Positions 15,128 to 24,408 of a stretch of DNA of 64,000 nucleotides are shown piece by piece. This DNA is from Streptomyces filipinensis (GTDB lineage: Bacteria > Actinomycetota > Actinomycetes > Streptomycetales > Streptomycetaceae), in the NCBI RefSeq assembly GCF_014649495.1, contig NZ_BMTD01000032.1, forward strand, positions 1 to 64,000, in the 5' to 3' direction. The stretch's first letter is position 1, and the number at the start of each line of letters is the position of its first letter. A program made the position numbers and the translations under genes. Under the pieces are notes generated by a model that saw nothing but the letters and a program-made list of their open reading frames with translations, had not been told where the DNA came from and did no database searches.

Positions 15128-16663
15128 ATGAACCACACCCGCCAGACCGGCGGCAGTGCCGGTCGCTTCCGCACGGACAGAAGTTCCACCCGCTCGACAG
15201 GCTCCGCTCGCGGCAGCCGCTTCCGTACGCAGGAGACGGACCGGCAAGGTCCTCGTCCGGGCGCCGGGCGGAAGAGCGCCCGGGGAGCACGCCCCACCGC
15301 ACGGCGACAGGAGTTCGCCCTGCCGGTCACCCTCACCGAGCCGCTCCCCGCGGTCGAGACGTTCGCCGAACTGGACATGCCCGCACGGCTGCTGGCCGCG
15401 CTCCGCACCGAGGGCGTGACCGTTCCCTTCCCGATCCAGGCGGCCACCCTGCCGAACGCGCTGGCGGGCCGGGACGTCCTGGGCCGGGGTCGGACGGGCT
15501 CGGGCAAGACGCTCGCCTTCGGCCTGCCGGTACTGGCCCGCCTCGACGGGCAGCGGGCCCAGCCCAGACAGCCGCTCGCCCTCGTCCTCGTCCCCACCCG
15601 GGAACTGGCCCAGCAGGTCACCGACGCGCTCACCCCGTACGCCCGTGCCCTGTGCCTGCGGCTCGCCACCGTGGTGGGCGGCATGTCGATCGGCCGGCAG
15701 GCGAGTGCGCTGCGCGGCGGTGCCGAGGTCGTCGTCGCCACGCCCGGCCGTCTCAAGGACCTCATCGAGCGAGGGGCCTGCCGGCTGGACCAGGTCGCCG
15801 TCACCGTCCTGGACGAGGCCGACCAGATGGCCGACATGGGCTTCATGCCGCAGGTGACCGCGCTGCTCGGCCAGGTCCCCGCCCGTGGCCAGCGGTTGCT
15901 GTTCTCGGCCACCCTGGACCGCAACATCGACCTCCTGGTGCGCCGCTACCTCCACGACCCCGTCGTGCACTCGGTCGACCCGTCCGCGGGAGCCGTCACC
16001 ACCATGGAGCACCATCTGCTGCACGTGCGCGACGCCGACAAGGACGCCGCCGCGGCCGAGATCGCCGCCCGCGACGGACGCGTGATCATGTTTCTGGACA
16101 CCAAGCACGCGGTGGACCGGCTCGCCACGCACCTGCTGTCCGTCGGGGTGCGTGCCTCGGCCCTGCACGGCGGCAAGTCCCAGCAGCAGCGCAACCGGAC
16201 GCTCGCCCAGTTCAAGGACGGCCACGTCACGGCCCTGGTGGCCACCAACGTCGCCGCCCGCGGCATCCACGTCGCGGGCCTCGACCTCGTCGTGAACGTC
16301 GACCCTCCCGGCGACCACAAGGACTACCTGCACCGCGGCGGCCGTACGGCACGCGCCGGCGAGTCCGGCACCGTCGTCACCCTCGTCCTGCCGCACCAGC
16401 GCCGGGCCGTGGACCGCCTGATGGCTGACGCCGGCATCACTCCGGGCACCGCCCGGGTCCGTCCCGGCGAGGCCGAACTGCAGCGCATCACCGGCGCCCG
16501 GACCCCCTCCGGCATGCCCGTCACCCTCACCGCCCCGGTCGACGGACGAAGCGAGGGCAAGGGATCCGCCGGCCGGAACCGCAGGGGCCGGGCCGCCGGC
16601 CGCGGCGGGAGCGGCCGGGCCGCCACCCGCGCCCGTCGTCCCGCTCAGGGAAACACCCCGTAG
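15128..16663 (+). CDS. DEAD-box ATP-dependent RNA helicase, copy 2
   Basis: 511 residues from ATG at 15128. A basic Ser/Arg/Gly tail (1-62) precedes two RecA domains: Q motif PFPIQAA, GRGRTGSGKT, PTRELAQQ, DEADQM, LFSATLDR and HRGGRTARAG. The C-terminal tail is Arg/Gly-rich. It is collinear with the helicase at 8267, with most differences in the tails and surface positions, as expected for diverging paralogues. Likely role: remodelling RNA together with the adjacent cold-shock protein. Confidence 0.95.
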   Translation: MNHTRQTGGSAGRFRTDRSSTRSTGSARGSRFRTQETDRQGPRPGAGRKSARGARPTARRQEFALPVTLTEPLPAVETFAELDMPARLLAALRTEGVTVPFPIQAATLPNALAGRDVLGRGRTGSGKTLAFGLPVLARLDGQRAQPRQPLALVLVPTRELAQQVTDALTPYARALCLRLATVVGGMSIGRQASALRGGAEVVVATPGRLKDLIERGACRLDQVAVTVLDEADQMADMGFMPQVTALLGQVPARGQRLLFSATLDRNIDLLVRRYLHDPVVHSVDPSAGAVTTMEHHLLHVRDADKDAAAAEIAARDGRVIMFLDTKHAVDRLATHLLSVGVRASALHGGKSQQQRNRTLAQFKDGHVTALVATNVAARGIHVAGLDLVVNVDPPGDHKDYLHRGGRTARAGESGTVVTLVLPHQRRAVDRLMADAGITPGTARVRPGEAELQRITGARTPSGMPVTLTAPVDGRSEGKGSAGRNRRGRAAGRGGSGRAATRARRPAQGNTP

Positions 16664-16742
16664 CCCCCGTACGGGGATGCACTCCCAGCAGTCAGGCAGA
16701 TCCGTCGCCCGTCCCGCCCGCCCCGACGAAGAGGAGAAGCCC

Positions 16743-17165
16743 TTGACGCAGTATCCGTCCCGAACGCAGCAGGCCGGCAGCGCCGACGGCATCGGTCTGA
16801 CCGCCCGCGACGCCATGCACGCTCCCGGGCCCCAGGTCGACGACCACATGACGGTCGACGTCGCCCTGTCCGTGCTCATCGGTGCCCGGGTCCCGCACCT
16901 GCTCCTCCGGGACGAGGACGGGCGGTGCGCGGGACTGGTCACCCGGGCCCAGCTCGCCGCGCACCGCGGCGGCTCCTGGTACAGCGACCGGACCCGGCTG
17001 CAGGACATCCCGCTCGACCGCGGACCCTTCACCTCGTCCGGTGCCGCACTCGGCGAGGCGGAGGCCGCCATGCGGGACCGGACCCTGGACGTGTCCCCCG
17101 TGATCGACGAACACGGCTACGCCCTGGGCATCCTCGCCCTCACGTCCCGAGCCATCACCCCCTGA
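16743..17165 (+). CDS. CBS-like protein, full-length copy 2
   Basis: 140 residues from TTG at 16743 (GAAGAGGAGAAGCCC upstream). The pattern DDHMTVDVALSVLIGARVPH, CAGLVTRAQLAAHRGG, EAAMRDRTLDVSPVIDE, YALGILALTSRAI is that of a two-part CBS (Bateman) unit with one part degenerate. CBS units sense adenine nucleotides in other proteins; the ligand here is unknown. The shortened paralogue is at 9853. Its place between helicase and small protein is conserved. Confidence 0.75.
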   Translation: MTQYPSRTQQAGSADGIGLTARDAMHAPGPQVDDHMTVDVALSVLIGARVPHLLLRDEDGRCAGLVTRAQLAAHRGGSWYSDRTRLQDIPLDRGPFTSSGAALGEAEAAMRDRTLDVSPVIDEHGYALGILALTSRAITP

Positions 17166-17184
17166 CCATCCTGTGGAGGCATCC

Positions 17185-17472
17185 ATGCGCTGTGTCATCG
17201 CCCGGTTCCCCTTCGACCTGACCAAGTTCGAGGTCGAGCAGTCGATGAGCGGCATCACGCCCGAACCCGCCACCGGCGTGTGCGTGACCATCGACCGCCG
17301 TGCCTACCCCGTGATGCAGGTCGGGGAAGTGATCACCAGACAGGACCGCCGCGACTTCACCTCGGTCGAGATGCACCGGGCACTGACCCGCCTCGGCTTC
17401 ACCTGCCACGACGCGCGCCCGGTCACGCCGGACTGGAACGCGCGAGCCGACGAGCATGCGTCCGGTTGGTGA
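17185..17472 (+). CDS. Small conserved Streptomyces protein of the cold-shock module, copy 2
   Basis: 95 residues from ATG at 17185 (TGTGGAGG upstream), beginning MRCVIARFPFDLTKFEVEQS. It shares the VTIDRRAYPVMQVGEVITRQ and TRLGFTCHD blocks with the 10262 protein and differs at the C-terminus. No domain recognised. It is the last gene of the second module; no strong hairpin follows before the ZIP gene. Confidence 0.75.
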   Translation: MRCVIARFPFDLTKFEVEQSMSGITPEPATGVCVTIDRRAYPVMQVGEVITRQDRRDFTSVEMHRALTRLGFTCHDARPVTPDWNARADEHASGW

Positions 17473-17677
17473 CGTCTTCCAGATGCGCCAGAACGCCTTT
17501 CGGGGTCTTCCTCGGCGCGGCCGCACGAGCCGTGCGCGCGGTGGCCCCAAGGCGGCGCGGGCGGTGGGCGGTTGTCGGACATCGCCCCTGCGCACGAAAG
17601 GGGACTGGGCCCACGCCCCGGTCCCGAACGCGTAACGACTTCTCCAAGTCTCGCTGAAGCCAGGCTTCCGCCACTTG

Positions 17678-17696
17678 TTAGGTAAGCCTTGCCTCC
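17678..17696. promoter_or_regulatory. Candidate iron box (DmdR/IdeR type)
   Basis: TTAGGTAAGCCTTGCCTCC matches the 19-bp actinobacterial iron-box consensus TTAGGTTAGGCTCACCTAA at 13 positions, with the left half best. It lies 45 bases before the ATG of a ZIP-family metal transporter, where an iron-dependent repressor would act. The right half is weak. Confidence 0.45.
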
Positions 17697-17740
17697 CTTA
17701 CGGTCTGTGCGCTTCCCCTGCACGTCAGACCGGAGTCCCT

Positions 17741-18568
17741 ATGTCCAGCGGCAACATCGCCCTGCTCGGAGCCATCGCAGGCTTCACCATCTACCTCGGC
17801 CTTCCCCTCGGCCGCCTCCGCACACCCACGCCCCGGCTCAGGGCCGGCCTGAACGCCGTTGCCATCGGCATCCTGATCTTCCTCGTCTGGGACGTGCTGA
17901 CCCACGCCTGGGAGCCCATCGACGGGGCGCTCGGCGAGCATGCCTGGGGAACGGTGGCGTCCGGGGGCTTCACCCTGGCCGCCGGCCTGACCATCGGCCT
18001 CGCCGGGCTCGTCCACTACGACGGCTGGATCGCCCGCCGCCGCGAAGCCGCCGCTCGGACCACGGGCCCCGGCGCCGCCACCACCGCCGAACTGGCGCCG
18101 AAGACCCGCAGCCAGGCGGGCTCACTCGCGCTGATGATCGCCACTGGCATCGGCCTGCACAACTTCGCCGAAGGCCTCGCCATCGGCAACTCCGCCGCCC
18201 AGGGCGAACTCTCCCTGGCCCTCCTGCTGATCGTCGGCTTCGGCCTGCACAACGCCACCGAGGGCTTCGGCATCGTCGCCCCCCTGGCCGCCGAGGGTGA
18301 ACGCCCGTCCTGGCTCACCCTCCTGTGGCTCGGCCTGATCGGTGGCGGCCCCACCTTCCTCGGCACCCTCGTCGGCCAGCACCTGGTCAACGACACCCTG
18401 TCCATCGCCTTCCTGGGCCTCGCCGCCGGCTCGATCCTCTACGTCGTCATCGAGCTGCTGGCCGTCGCCCGCAAGGCCGGTCTCAAGACCCTCACCACCT
18501 GGTGCATCCTCCTCGGTCTCCTGCTCGGCTTCGTCACCGACGCCGTCGTCACGGCCGCGGGCGCCTGA
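17741..18568 (+). CDS. ZIP-family divalent metal transporter
   Basis: 275 residues, mostly membrane helices. Two signature metal-binding helices carry HNFAEGLAIGNS (near residue 147) and HNATEGFGIVAP (near 170). A hydrophilic, charged loop (RRREAAARTT..) precedes them, as in ZupT/GufA-type members. It is predicted to move zinc, iron or manganese into the cytoplasm. The candidate iron box upstream favours iron or control by iron. ATG at 17741, with GGAGTCCCT upstream. It stands alone. Confidence 0.87.
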   Translation: MSSGNIALLGAIAGFTIYLGLPLGRLRTPTPRLRAGLNAVAIGILIFLVWDVLTHAWEPIDGALGEHAWGTVASGGFTLAAGLTIGLAGLVHYDGWIARRREAAARTTGPGAATTAELAPKTRSQAGSLALMIATGIGLHNFAEGLAIGNSAAQGELSLALLLIVGFGLHNATEGFGIVAPLAAEGERPSWLTLLWLGLIGGGPTFLGTLVGQHLVNDTLSIAFLGLAAGSILYVVIELLAVARKAGLKTLTTWCILLGLLLGFVTDAVVTAAGA

Positions 18569-18748
18569 GCAACGGGGCGGTACGCGTGATCGTCGGAACC
18601 CTCACCCCGCGGGTGCAACGGCACCTCCGTGCCGGCGCACGGGGCCAGCGGCCCCCGGGGTCTTTCCGGCGAGCCGGAGCAGGAGCCGCGGCATAGGCTG
18701 ATCGAGGGGGTGCGTTCGGGTGAATCCCACACCGGAAGGGGCGCCCCG

Positions 18749-20587
18749 ATGGACGACTACCCGTTGATCGAGAACCACGGGCTGATCGGCGATCTGCAGA
18801 CCGCGGCGCTGGTGACCACCGAGGGGGTGGTCGACTGGTTCTGCTCCCCGCGGTTCGACTCACCGAGTGTGTTCGGGGCACTTCTGGACAAGGAGAAGGG
18901 CGGCCACTGCACGGTCCGGCCGGCGCACCCCACCCATTCGACCAAGCAGTTGTACCTGCCGGACACGGCGATCCTGGTGACCCGGTTCATGACCGAGGCG
19001 GGCGCCGGTGAGGTGATCGACTTCATGCCCGTGACCGGTACGGCGGTCACGCACCGGCACCGGCTGGTCCGCCTGGTCCGCTGTGTGCGCGGCACCATGA
19101 CCTTCGATCTGGAGATCGCCCCGCGCTTCGACTACGGGCTCATGAAGCACCAGTTGCACATCACCCCGCACGGAGCGGTCTTCGCCGCCAAGGACGGTAC
19201 CGAACTCACCGTGCATCCCATCCGGGAGCCGGAGGACGAGCGGCTCGCGGACTTCCTGGCGGACGGGGAAGCCGACCTGCGGGTCTCACTGACCCTGGAG
19301 GCCGGGCAGCAGCGCGGGCTGATTCTGGAGACGGGTGCCGAGGGACCGCCCAGGGAGGTCCGCCGCGACGAGCACGAACGGCTCTTCGAGGAGACGGCGG
19401 CGTTCTGGCGTTCCTGGCTGGCGCAGTCGCGCTACACCGGGCGCTGGCGGGAGATGGTGGAACGATCCGCGATCACGCTGAAGCTCATGACCTTCGCCCC
19501 CAGTGGCGCGGTGGTGGCCGCTCCCACGGCGGCCCTCCCGGAGCAGCTTGGCGGCGAGCGCAACTGGGACTACCGCTTCACCTGGATCCGGGACGCCTCC
19601 TTCTCCGTGTACGCCCTGCTGGGGCTGGGTTTCACGGAGGAGGCCAGGGCGTTCATCATCTGGCTGGGCGACCGGGTCAAGGAGCGGGCCGGCCGCGACG
19701 GGGAGACGGGCCCGCTGAACATCATGTACAAGGTCGACGGCGCCTCCGACCTGACCGAGCGGATCCTCGACCACTGGGAGGGCTACGCGGGTTCCGCCCC
19801 GGTACGGATCGGCAACGGCGCCGCCACCCAGCTTCAACTGGACATCTACGGCGAGGCGTTGGACAGCATCTACTTCGCGCACCGGCACGGCTTCCAGGTC
19901 GGGCACGGGGGCTGGACCTCGCTGCGGACGGACCTGGAATGGCTGGCCGACCACTGGGACCAGGCGGAGGAAGGCATCTGGGAGACCCGCGGCGGCCGCC
20001 AGGACTTCACGTACGGGCGGGTGATGTCGTGGGTGGCGTTCGACCGCGCGCTGCGACTCGCCCAGGCAAAGGGGTGGCCGTCCGCGGCCGGACGCTGGCA
20101 GGCCGAACGGGACGCCGTCTACGAGCAGGTCATGGCCAAGGGCTGGAGCGAGGACCGGCACGCCTTCGTCCAGCACTACGGCAGTGAGGTCCTGGACTCC
20201 TCGCTGCTGCGCATGGCGACGGTCGGTTTCCTCACCCCGGGGGATCCGATGTGGTCGGCGACCCTGGACGCCATGGAGGAGGAACTGGTCAGCGACAGCC
20301 TGGTCTACCGGTACAACCCCGATGCCTCGCCCGACGGCCTGCGAGGCTCGGAGGGCACCTTCTCCCTGTGCACGTTCATGTACGTCGACGCCCTGGCGCG
20401 CGCGGGACGGACGAACCGGGCCAGGCTGGTGTTCGAGAAGATGATGGGGTACGCCAACCACCTGGGCCTGTACTCCGAGGAGATCGACCCGACGGGCCGT
20501 CAGCTCGGCAACTTCCCGCAGGCGTTCACCCATCTCGCCCTGATCGACTCGGCCATCACGTTGAACGAGGCCCTCCAAAAGCGCTAG
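18749..20587 (+). CDS. GH15 family glycosidase (glucoamylase/trehalase-like)
   Basis: 612 residues from ATG at 18749 (CCGGAAGGGG upstream). The N-terminal beta-sandwich begins YPLIENHGLIGDLQTAALVT. The (alpha/alpha)6 barrel starts near 245 with ERNWDYRFTWIRDASFSVY. The probable general acid lies in GIWETRGG (near 415) and the general base in LYSEEIDP (near 575). No signal peptide, so it is cytoplasmic. Actinobacterial proteins of this build include trehalases and alpha-glucosidases. Which one cannot be settled by reading. Confidence 0.88.
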   Translation: MDDYPLIENHGLIGDLQTAALVTTEGVVDWFCSPRFDSPSVFGALLDKEKGGHCTVRPAHPTHSTKQLYLPDTAILVTRFMTEAGAGEVIDFMPVTGTAVTHRHRLVRLVRCVRGTMTFDLEIAPRFDYGLMKHQLHITPHGAVFAAKDGTELTVHPIREPEDERLADFLADGEADLRVSLTLEAGQQRGLILETGAEGPPREVRRDEHERLFEETAAFWRSWLAQSRYTGRWREMVERSAITLKLMTFAPSGAVVAAPTAALPEQLGGERNWDYRFTWIRDASFSVYALLGLGFTEEARAFIIWLGDRVKERAGRDGETGPLNIMYKVDGASDLTERILDHWEGYAGSAPVRIGNGAATQLQLDIYGEALDSIYFAHRHGFQVGHGGWTSLRTDLEWLADHWDQAEEGIWETRGGRQDFTYGRVMSWVAFDRALRLAQAKGWPSAAGRWQAERDAVYEQVMAKGWSEDRHAFVQHYGSEVLDSSLLRMATVGFLTPGDPMWSATLDAMEEELVSDSLVYRYNPDASPDGLRGSEGTFSLCTFMYVDALARAGRTNRARLVFEKMMGYANHLGLYSEEIDPTGRQLGNFPQAFTHLALIDSAITLNEALQKR

Positions 20588-20606
20588 TCGGGCGCGGGTG
20601 TCCGGG

Positions 20607-21449
20607 TCAGCCGCCGGTGGCGAATCCCGGGAAGAGCGTCATCCCGCCGTCGACGTACAAGGTGGCGCCCACGACGTAGTCCATGAGGTCGGAGGCGAGG
20701 CCGACGGCCGCGTAGCCGATGTCCTCGGGGTCGCCGATGCGGCCGTAGGGGATCAGCCGCAGCAGGTCCTGCCGGGCCTGTGGCGTCTCCCAGGCGCTGC
20801 GGTTGATGGGGGTCCTGATGGCTCCGGGGGCGATCGCGTTCACGCGGACCTTCTTCGGGGCGAGCTCCTGGGCCAGCGTCTCCATCATCATCTGCACGCC
20901 CCCCTTGGAGGAGGCGTAGTTGACGTGCCCGGCCCAGGGGATGATCTGGTGCACCGAGCTCATGCAGATGATCTTCCCGGCCGCGCGCGACACCTCCGGG
21001 ACCACTCCGCGGCGCAGGAACTCCTTGGTCGCCTCGCGGGCGCACAGGAACTGCCCGGTGAGATTGACGTCCAGGACCTTCTGCCACTGGGCGAGGGTCA
21101 TCTCGGTGAACGGCGCGTCCCGCTGCAGTCCCGCGTTCGCGACCAGGATGTCGATCGTGCCGAACTCCTTGACCATCCGGTCCATCATGGCGACGACCTG
21201 CTGCTCGTCGGAGACGTCCGCCTGGTGGGCGGCCGCCCGGACGCCGAGGGCGGTGATCTCCTCGACCACCTTCTCGGCCTCCTCGGCACCGGCCACGTAG
21301 TTGACCACGACATCCGCCCCCGCCCGGCCCAGGGCGACGGCCGTCGCCCGGCCGATGCCGGAGTTCGCGCCGGTCACCAACGCCTTCTGGCCCCGCAGCA
21401 GGTGGGCGGGGACCATCACGCCCTGGGATGTCGCCTCGGTGGAACTCAC
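20607..21449 (-). CDS. Short-chain dehydrogenase/reductase (glucose 1-dehydrogenase-like)
   Basis: 280 residues from GTG at 21449, preferred because GGAGGAG lies 8 bases upstream. NAD(P) motif TGANSGIG (near residue 22), NAG (VANAG), catalytic Ser in CMSSVHQ and YASSK as YxxxK. The C-terminus YVDGGMTLFPGF is typical of the classical SDR family. It follows a GMC oxidoreductase and a cyclase gene in the same direction; substrate unknown. Confidence 0.88.
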   Translation of the reverse strand: MSSTEATSQGVMVPAHLLRGQKALVTGANSGIGRATAVALGRAGADVVVNYVAGAEEAEKVVEEITALGVRAAAHQADVSDEQQVVAMMDRMVKEFGTIDILVANAGLQRDAPFTEMTLAQWQKVLDVNLTGQFLCAREATKEFLRRGVVPEVSRAAGKIICMSSVHQIIPWAGHVNYASSKGGVQMMMETLAQELAPKKVRVNAIAPGAIRTPINRSAWETPQARQDLLRLIPYGRIGDPEDIGYAAVGLASDLMDYVVGATLYVDGGMTLFPGFATGG

Positions 21450-21614
21450 GATGTCCTGCTCCTCCAGTGCGTGCCCGCTTCCGCCGGGCCCGTCGCCCGG
21501 AGGTCCGCTCATCAGACAAGCACCGGGGAAGAACGGCGGCATGCCGTGGCGAACCGCGTTGCGCTGCCCGGCGCACGATGTTCGCCCGGTCGGGGTGCGG
21601 GCGGTGCCGGGGGC

Positions 21615-23204
21615 TCAGCCGAGCCGCTCCAGCAGGTGGTCGCCGACCCGCAGGGCGTTCGCGATGGCCGTCAGGGACGGGTTGACCGCGCCGATGCTCG
21701 GGAAGAAGCTGGTGTCGACGACGTAGAGGTTGTCCAGGTCGTGGGCCTTGCAGTTGAGGTCCAGGGCCGAGGACGCCGGGTCGGTGCCGAAACGCACCGT
21801 GCCGGCCTGGTGTGCGGTGGCACCGATCGGCATGCCCTTGTGCAGGTAGATGCTGCGGGACAGCAGACGGTGCTCGTGCATGCCCAGGTGGCCGAGCATG
21901 TGCTGGAGCTTGTGCCGCAGGCGCCGCAGGCCGGCGATGTTGTTGCCCTCGTCGAGGGTGAGCCGGATCCGGCCGTCGTCCTCCAGGGTCACCCGGTTGT
22001 CCGGCCGCGGCAGGTCCTCTCCGCACAGCCAGAAGTCGACGGCGTGATGGGCCAGGACCTCGAAGGGCATGTCCGGGGTGACCGCTCCGGCCCAGCGCGG
22101 GGCCTCGCCGTGGATCTGGTCGGCGTCCGACTTGCCGAGCATCTGGATCCCGCCGAGCGGGTACTCCCAGTCGTCCGCGCCCAGGTACCAGTCGTGCAGG
22201 GCGAGGGTCTTCTGGAACTGGGTGTCGTTGGGTTCCTTCGAAACGGCCATCAGCGCCAGGTTGTTGTGGCGCATGTAGTGCCGCCCGACCACGTCGGAGC
22301 TGTTCGCCAGGCCGCGCGGGTGCCGGTCGTTCGCCGAAGCCAGCAGGAGCGCCGCCGAGTTGACGGCCCCGCACGCCACGACCACGAGGTCGGCCGAGAA
22401 CCGGGCCTCCCGCTCGCCCGGGAGCTGGGCGACGACGCTGGTGACGCTGCGTCCGCTGGTGTCGGTCTCCAGCCGGGTCACCCGGGCGTTGGTGAACATG
22501 TCCACGTTCGGGTGCCGCAGCGCCGGCTCCACGCAGATCACCTGGGCGTCGGACTTGGCGCGGACCAGGCAGGGGAAGCCGTCCACGCGGTTGCAGCGGA
22601 TGCAGGCGCTGGAGTGGGTGGCCCGGCCGTCCTCGTCCTGCGTGAGGTCGACCCCGATGGGGAGGTGGAAGGGGTGCAGTCCCTGCTTCTCCAGGTCCAG
22701 GCTCAACTGCTCGATGCGCGGCTCGTGTTCGACCGGAGGGTAGGCGTACTGGGCGCTGCAGGGCCCTTCCCAGGGGTCCTCGCCGTGCCGGCCGTGCACC
22801 AGGTAGAGGTGCTCCGCCTGGGTGTAGTACGGCTCCAGATCGTCGTAACCGAGGGGCCAGGCCGGGGAGATGCCGTCGTGGTGGCGGAGTTCGCCGAAGT
22901 CCTCGGGGCGCAGCCGGAACAGCGCCGCGCCGTAGAACTTGGTGTTCCCGCCGACGTAGTAGTTCACCTCGGGCGGGAACTCGTTGCCGTGCCGGTCCAG
23001 CCAGAACTCCGGGGCCCGGTACTTGGCCTTCACGAAAACGGCGGTGGAGTCCCAGTTGTCGCGTTCACGCGGGAGGTAGTCGCCGCGTTCGAGGACGAGC
23101 ACCCGTTTGCCGGACGGGGCGAGGCGGTGGGCCAGGGTGCCGCCGCCGGCACCGGAGCCGATGACGATGACGTCGTACGCGGGCAGGGCGTCCATGGCAA
23201 CCAC
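21615..23204 (-). CDS. GMC-family FAD oxidoreductase
   Basis: 529 residues. FAD-binding GSGAGGGTLAHRLA near the N-terminus, then LERGDYLP, NYYVGGNTKFYGAALFR, and the C-terminal GMC signature with HQAGTVRFGTDPASSAL, then NPSLTAIANALRV. Some Cys-rich segments (CIRCNRVDGFPC) resemble the variant seen in actinobacterial members. It oxidises an alcohol or sugar; the substrate is unknown. The start could be 23204 or the Met three codons in. It lies between the cyclase and SDR genes, probably one transcript. Confidence 0.88.
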   Translation of the reverse strand: MVAMDALPAYDVIVIGSGAGGGTLAHRLAPSGKRVLVLERGDYLPRERDNWDSTAVFVKAKYRAPEFWLDRHGNEFPPEVNYYVGGNTKFYGAALFRLRPEDFGELRHHDGISPAWPLGYDDLEPYYTQAEHLYLVHGRHGEDPWEGPCSAQYAYPPVEHEPRIEQLSLDLEKQGLHPFHLPIGVDLTQDEDGRATHSSACIRCNRVDGFPCLVRAKSDAQVICVEPALRHPNVDMFTNARVTRLETDTSGRSVTSVVAQLPGEREARFSADLVVVACGAVNSAALLLASANDRHPRGLANSSDVVGRHYMRHNNLALMAVSKEPNDTQFQKTLALHDWYLGADDWEYPLGGIQMLGKSDADQIHGEAPRWAGAVTPDMPFEVLAHHAVDFWLCGEDLPRPDNRVTLEDDGRIRLTLDEGNNIAGLRRLRHKLQHMLGHLGMHEHRLLSRSIYLHKGMPIGATAHQAGTVRFGTDPASSALDLNCKAHDLDNLYVVDTSFFPSIGAVNPSLTAIANALRVGDHLLERLG

Positions 23205-23315
23205 CGTCCTTGTTCGCGTGGTCTGCGCCCGGTGCGGGTTCTTGCGGGTCCCCTTCTTCGAACGTACGCGCCGTATGAGGGTGCGGCACCCGGAGCGGGC
23301 GCCGCACCGGCACGG

Positions 23316-24281
23316 TCACAGCACGGCGATCGGGTTCACCGGGGAGCCGGTCGCCGCCGGAAGCCGCAGCGGGGCGATGACGCACAGGAAGTGCCAGCGC
23401 GCCTGCTGTTCGCACAGCGGTACCAGTTCCTCGAAGTCCAGCCAGTCCAGCAGGTGCAGCCCCATGGCGTTGACGGCCAGCACATGCACGGGAAACCCGA
23501 CCTCGGCGACCGCGCTCGGCGCGGCGTCGCTGTTGCCGTCCGAGCCCAGGACCGACACGCCCCGCTCGGCCAGGAAGTCCATCGCCGTCGGATGCAGGCC
23601 CGCCCGGGCCCGCGTCACGTCCCAGGGCCCGAGGGTACGGCGCCGCAGGCGGTGCCCCACCCGCACGAACAGCAGGTCACCCGGTTTGACCGTGGTCTCC
23701 TGGACGGTCTCGGCCGCGGCGAGGTCCTCGGCGGTCACCTGGTCGCCGGGATCGAGCCAGGGCACCCCGCGCAGCCGCGGGAGGTCCAGCAGGACACCGC
23801 GGCCGACGATGCCGTCCCGCACCAGGTCGAGGGTGAGCGCTCCGGCACCGTCAGGTGTCACGGTGCTCGACGGGACGCCGCCGTACAGCTCGCCGTCGAA
23901 GATCACGTGGCACAGCGCGTCGAGGTGGCTGTCGACGTCGCCGTGCACGTTCATGGCGAACCGGTCGCGGGCGAACACGAGGCCGGGTGCGGCGGTCTCC
24001 TCCCGGTGCGTGGGCGCCGTCATCCGATGGGACGCGGGCTCCGGACTGTCCGGTGCGGACCGGGTCTCGACGGTCGCGGCGAGCGACACGGTGCGCCCGC
24101 ACCGGACCTCGGCGGCCGCCGCCACGACCCGCTCCGGCGTCAGCCGGTCCAGCGCGCCACGCCGTACCGCCCCACCGTCGTGCGCCCGGCCACGCAGCCG
24201 GCGGTACAGCTCGCGGAAGGCCGCCTCGGACAGGGGCCGCGCTGTCGGGGGGCGGAAGGGTGCGGGCGGGTCCGGGGCCAT
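23316..24281 (-). CDS. Cyclase / kynurenine formamidase-like metal hydrolase
   Basis: 321 residues from ATG at 24281, with GGAGGTTTCCCG upstream. The metal site appears as VDSHLDALCHVIFDG (His-x-Asp-x3-His) near 130, as in the family HxGTHxDxPxH motif but with the Gly-Thr part altered. KPGDLLFVRVGHR and GLHPTAMDFLAERGVSVLGS further match cyclase-family proteins. It hydrolyses cyclic or amide bonds in the known members. It is the first gene of the leftward group with GMC and SDR enzymes. Confidence 0.82.
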   Translation of the reverse strand: MAPDPPAPFRPPTARPLSEAAFRELYRRLRGRAHDGGAVRRGALDRLTPERVVAAAAEVRCGRTVSLAATVETRSAPDSPEPASHRMTAPTHREETAAPGLVFARDRFAMNVHGDVDSHLDALCHVIFDGELYGGVPSSTVTPDGAGALTLDLVRDGIVGRGVLLDLPRLRGVPWLDPGDQVTAEDLAAAETVQETTVKPGDLLFVRVGHRLRRRTLGPWDVTRARAGLHPTAMDFLAERGVSVLGSDGNSDAAPSAVAEVGFPVHVLAVNAMGLHLLDWLDFEELVPLCEQQARWHFLCVIAPLRLPAATGSPVNPIAVL

Positions 24282-24408
24282 CGGGAAACCTCCTGCTCCT
24301 GTCGGCGCTGCTGACGACACCGAATCATCCGGAAGGCCGGGCCACCCGCCGGGCGCGGGCGGACTGCGCCGATCGGCCGCACGCGGCCGGGCCCCGGACA
24401 GCTGGATT

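Noticed and set aside
15020..17071. Minus-strand frame opposite helicase copy 2
   Set aside because: Antisense shadow; helicase motifs are on the plus strand.
20607..24281. Natural-product biosynthetic cluster around the GMC, SDR and cyclase genes
   Set aside because: No scaffold-building enzyme, carrier protein or dedicated exporter is adjacent; three redox or hydrolase genes alone are not enough.
20598..24314. Long plus-strand frame opposite the SDR, GMC and cyclase genes
   Set aside because: Same reason: the minus strand encodes three clear enzyme families.
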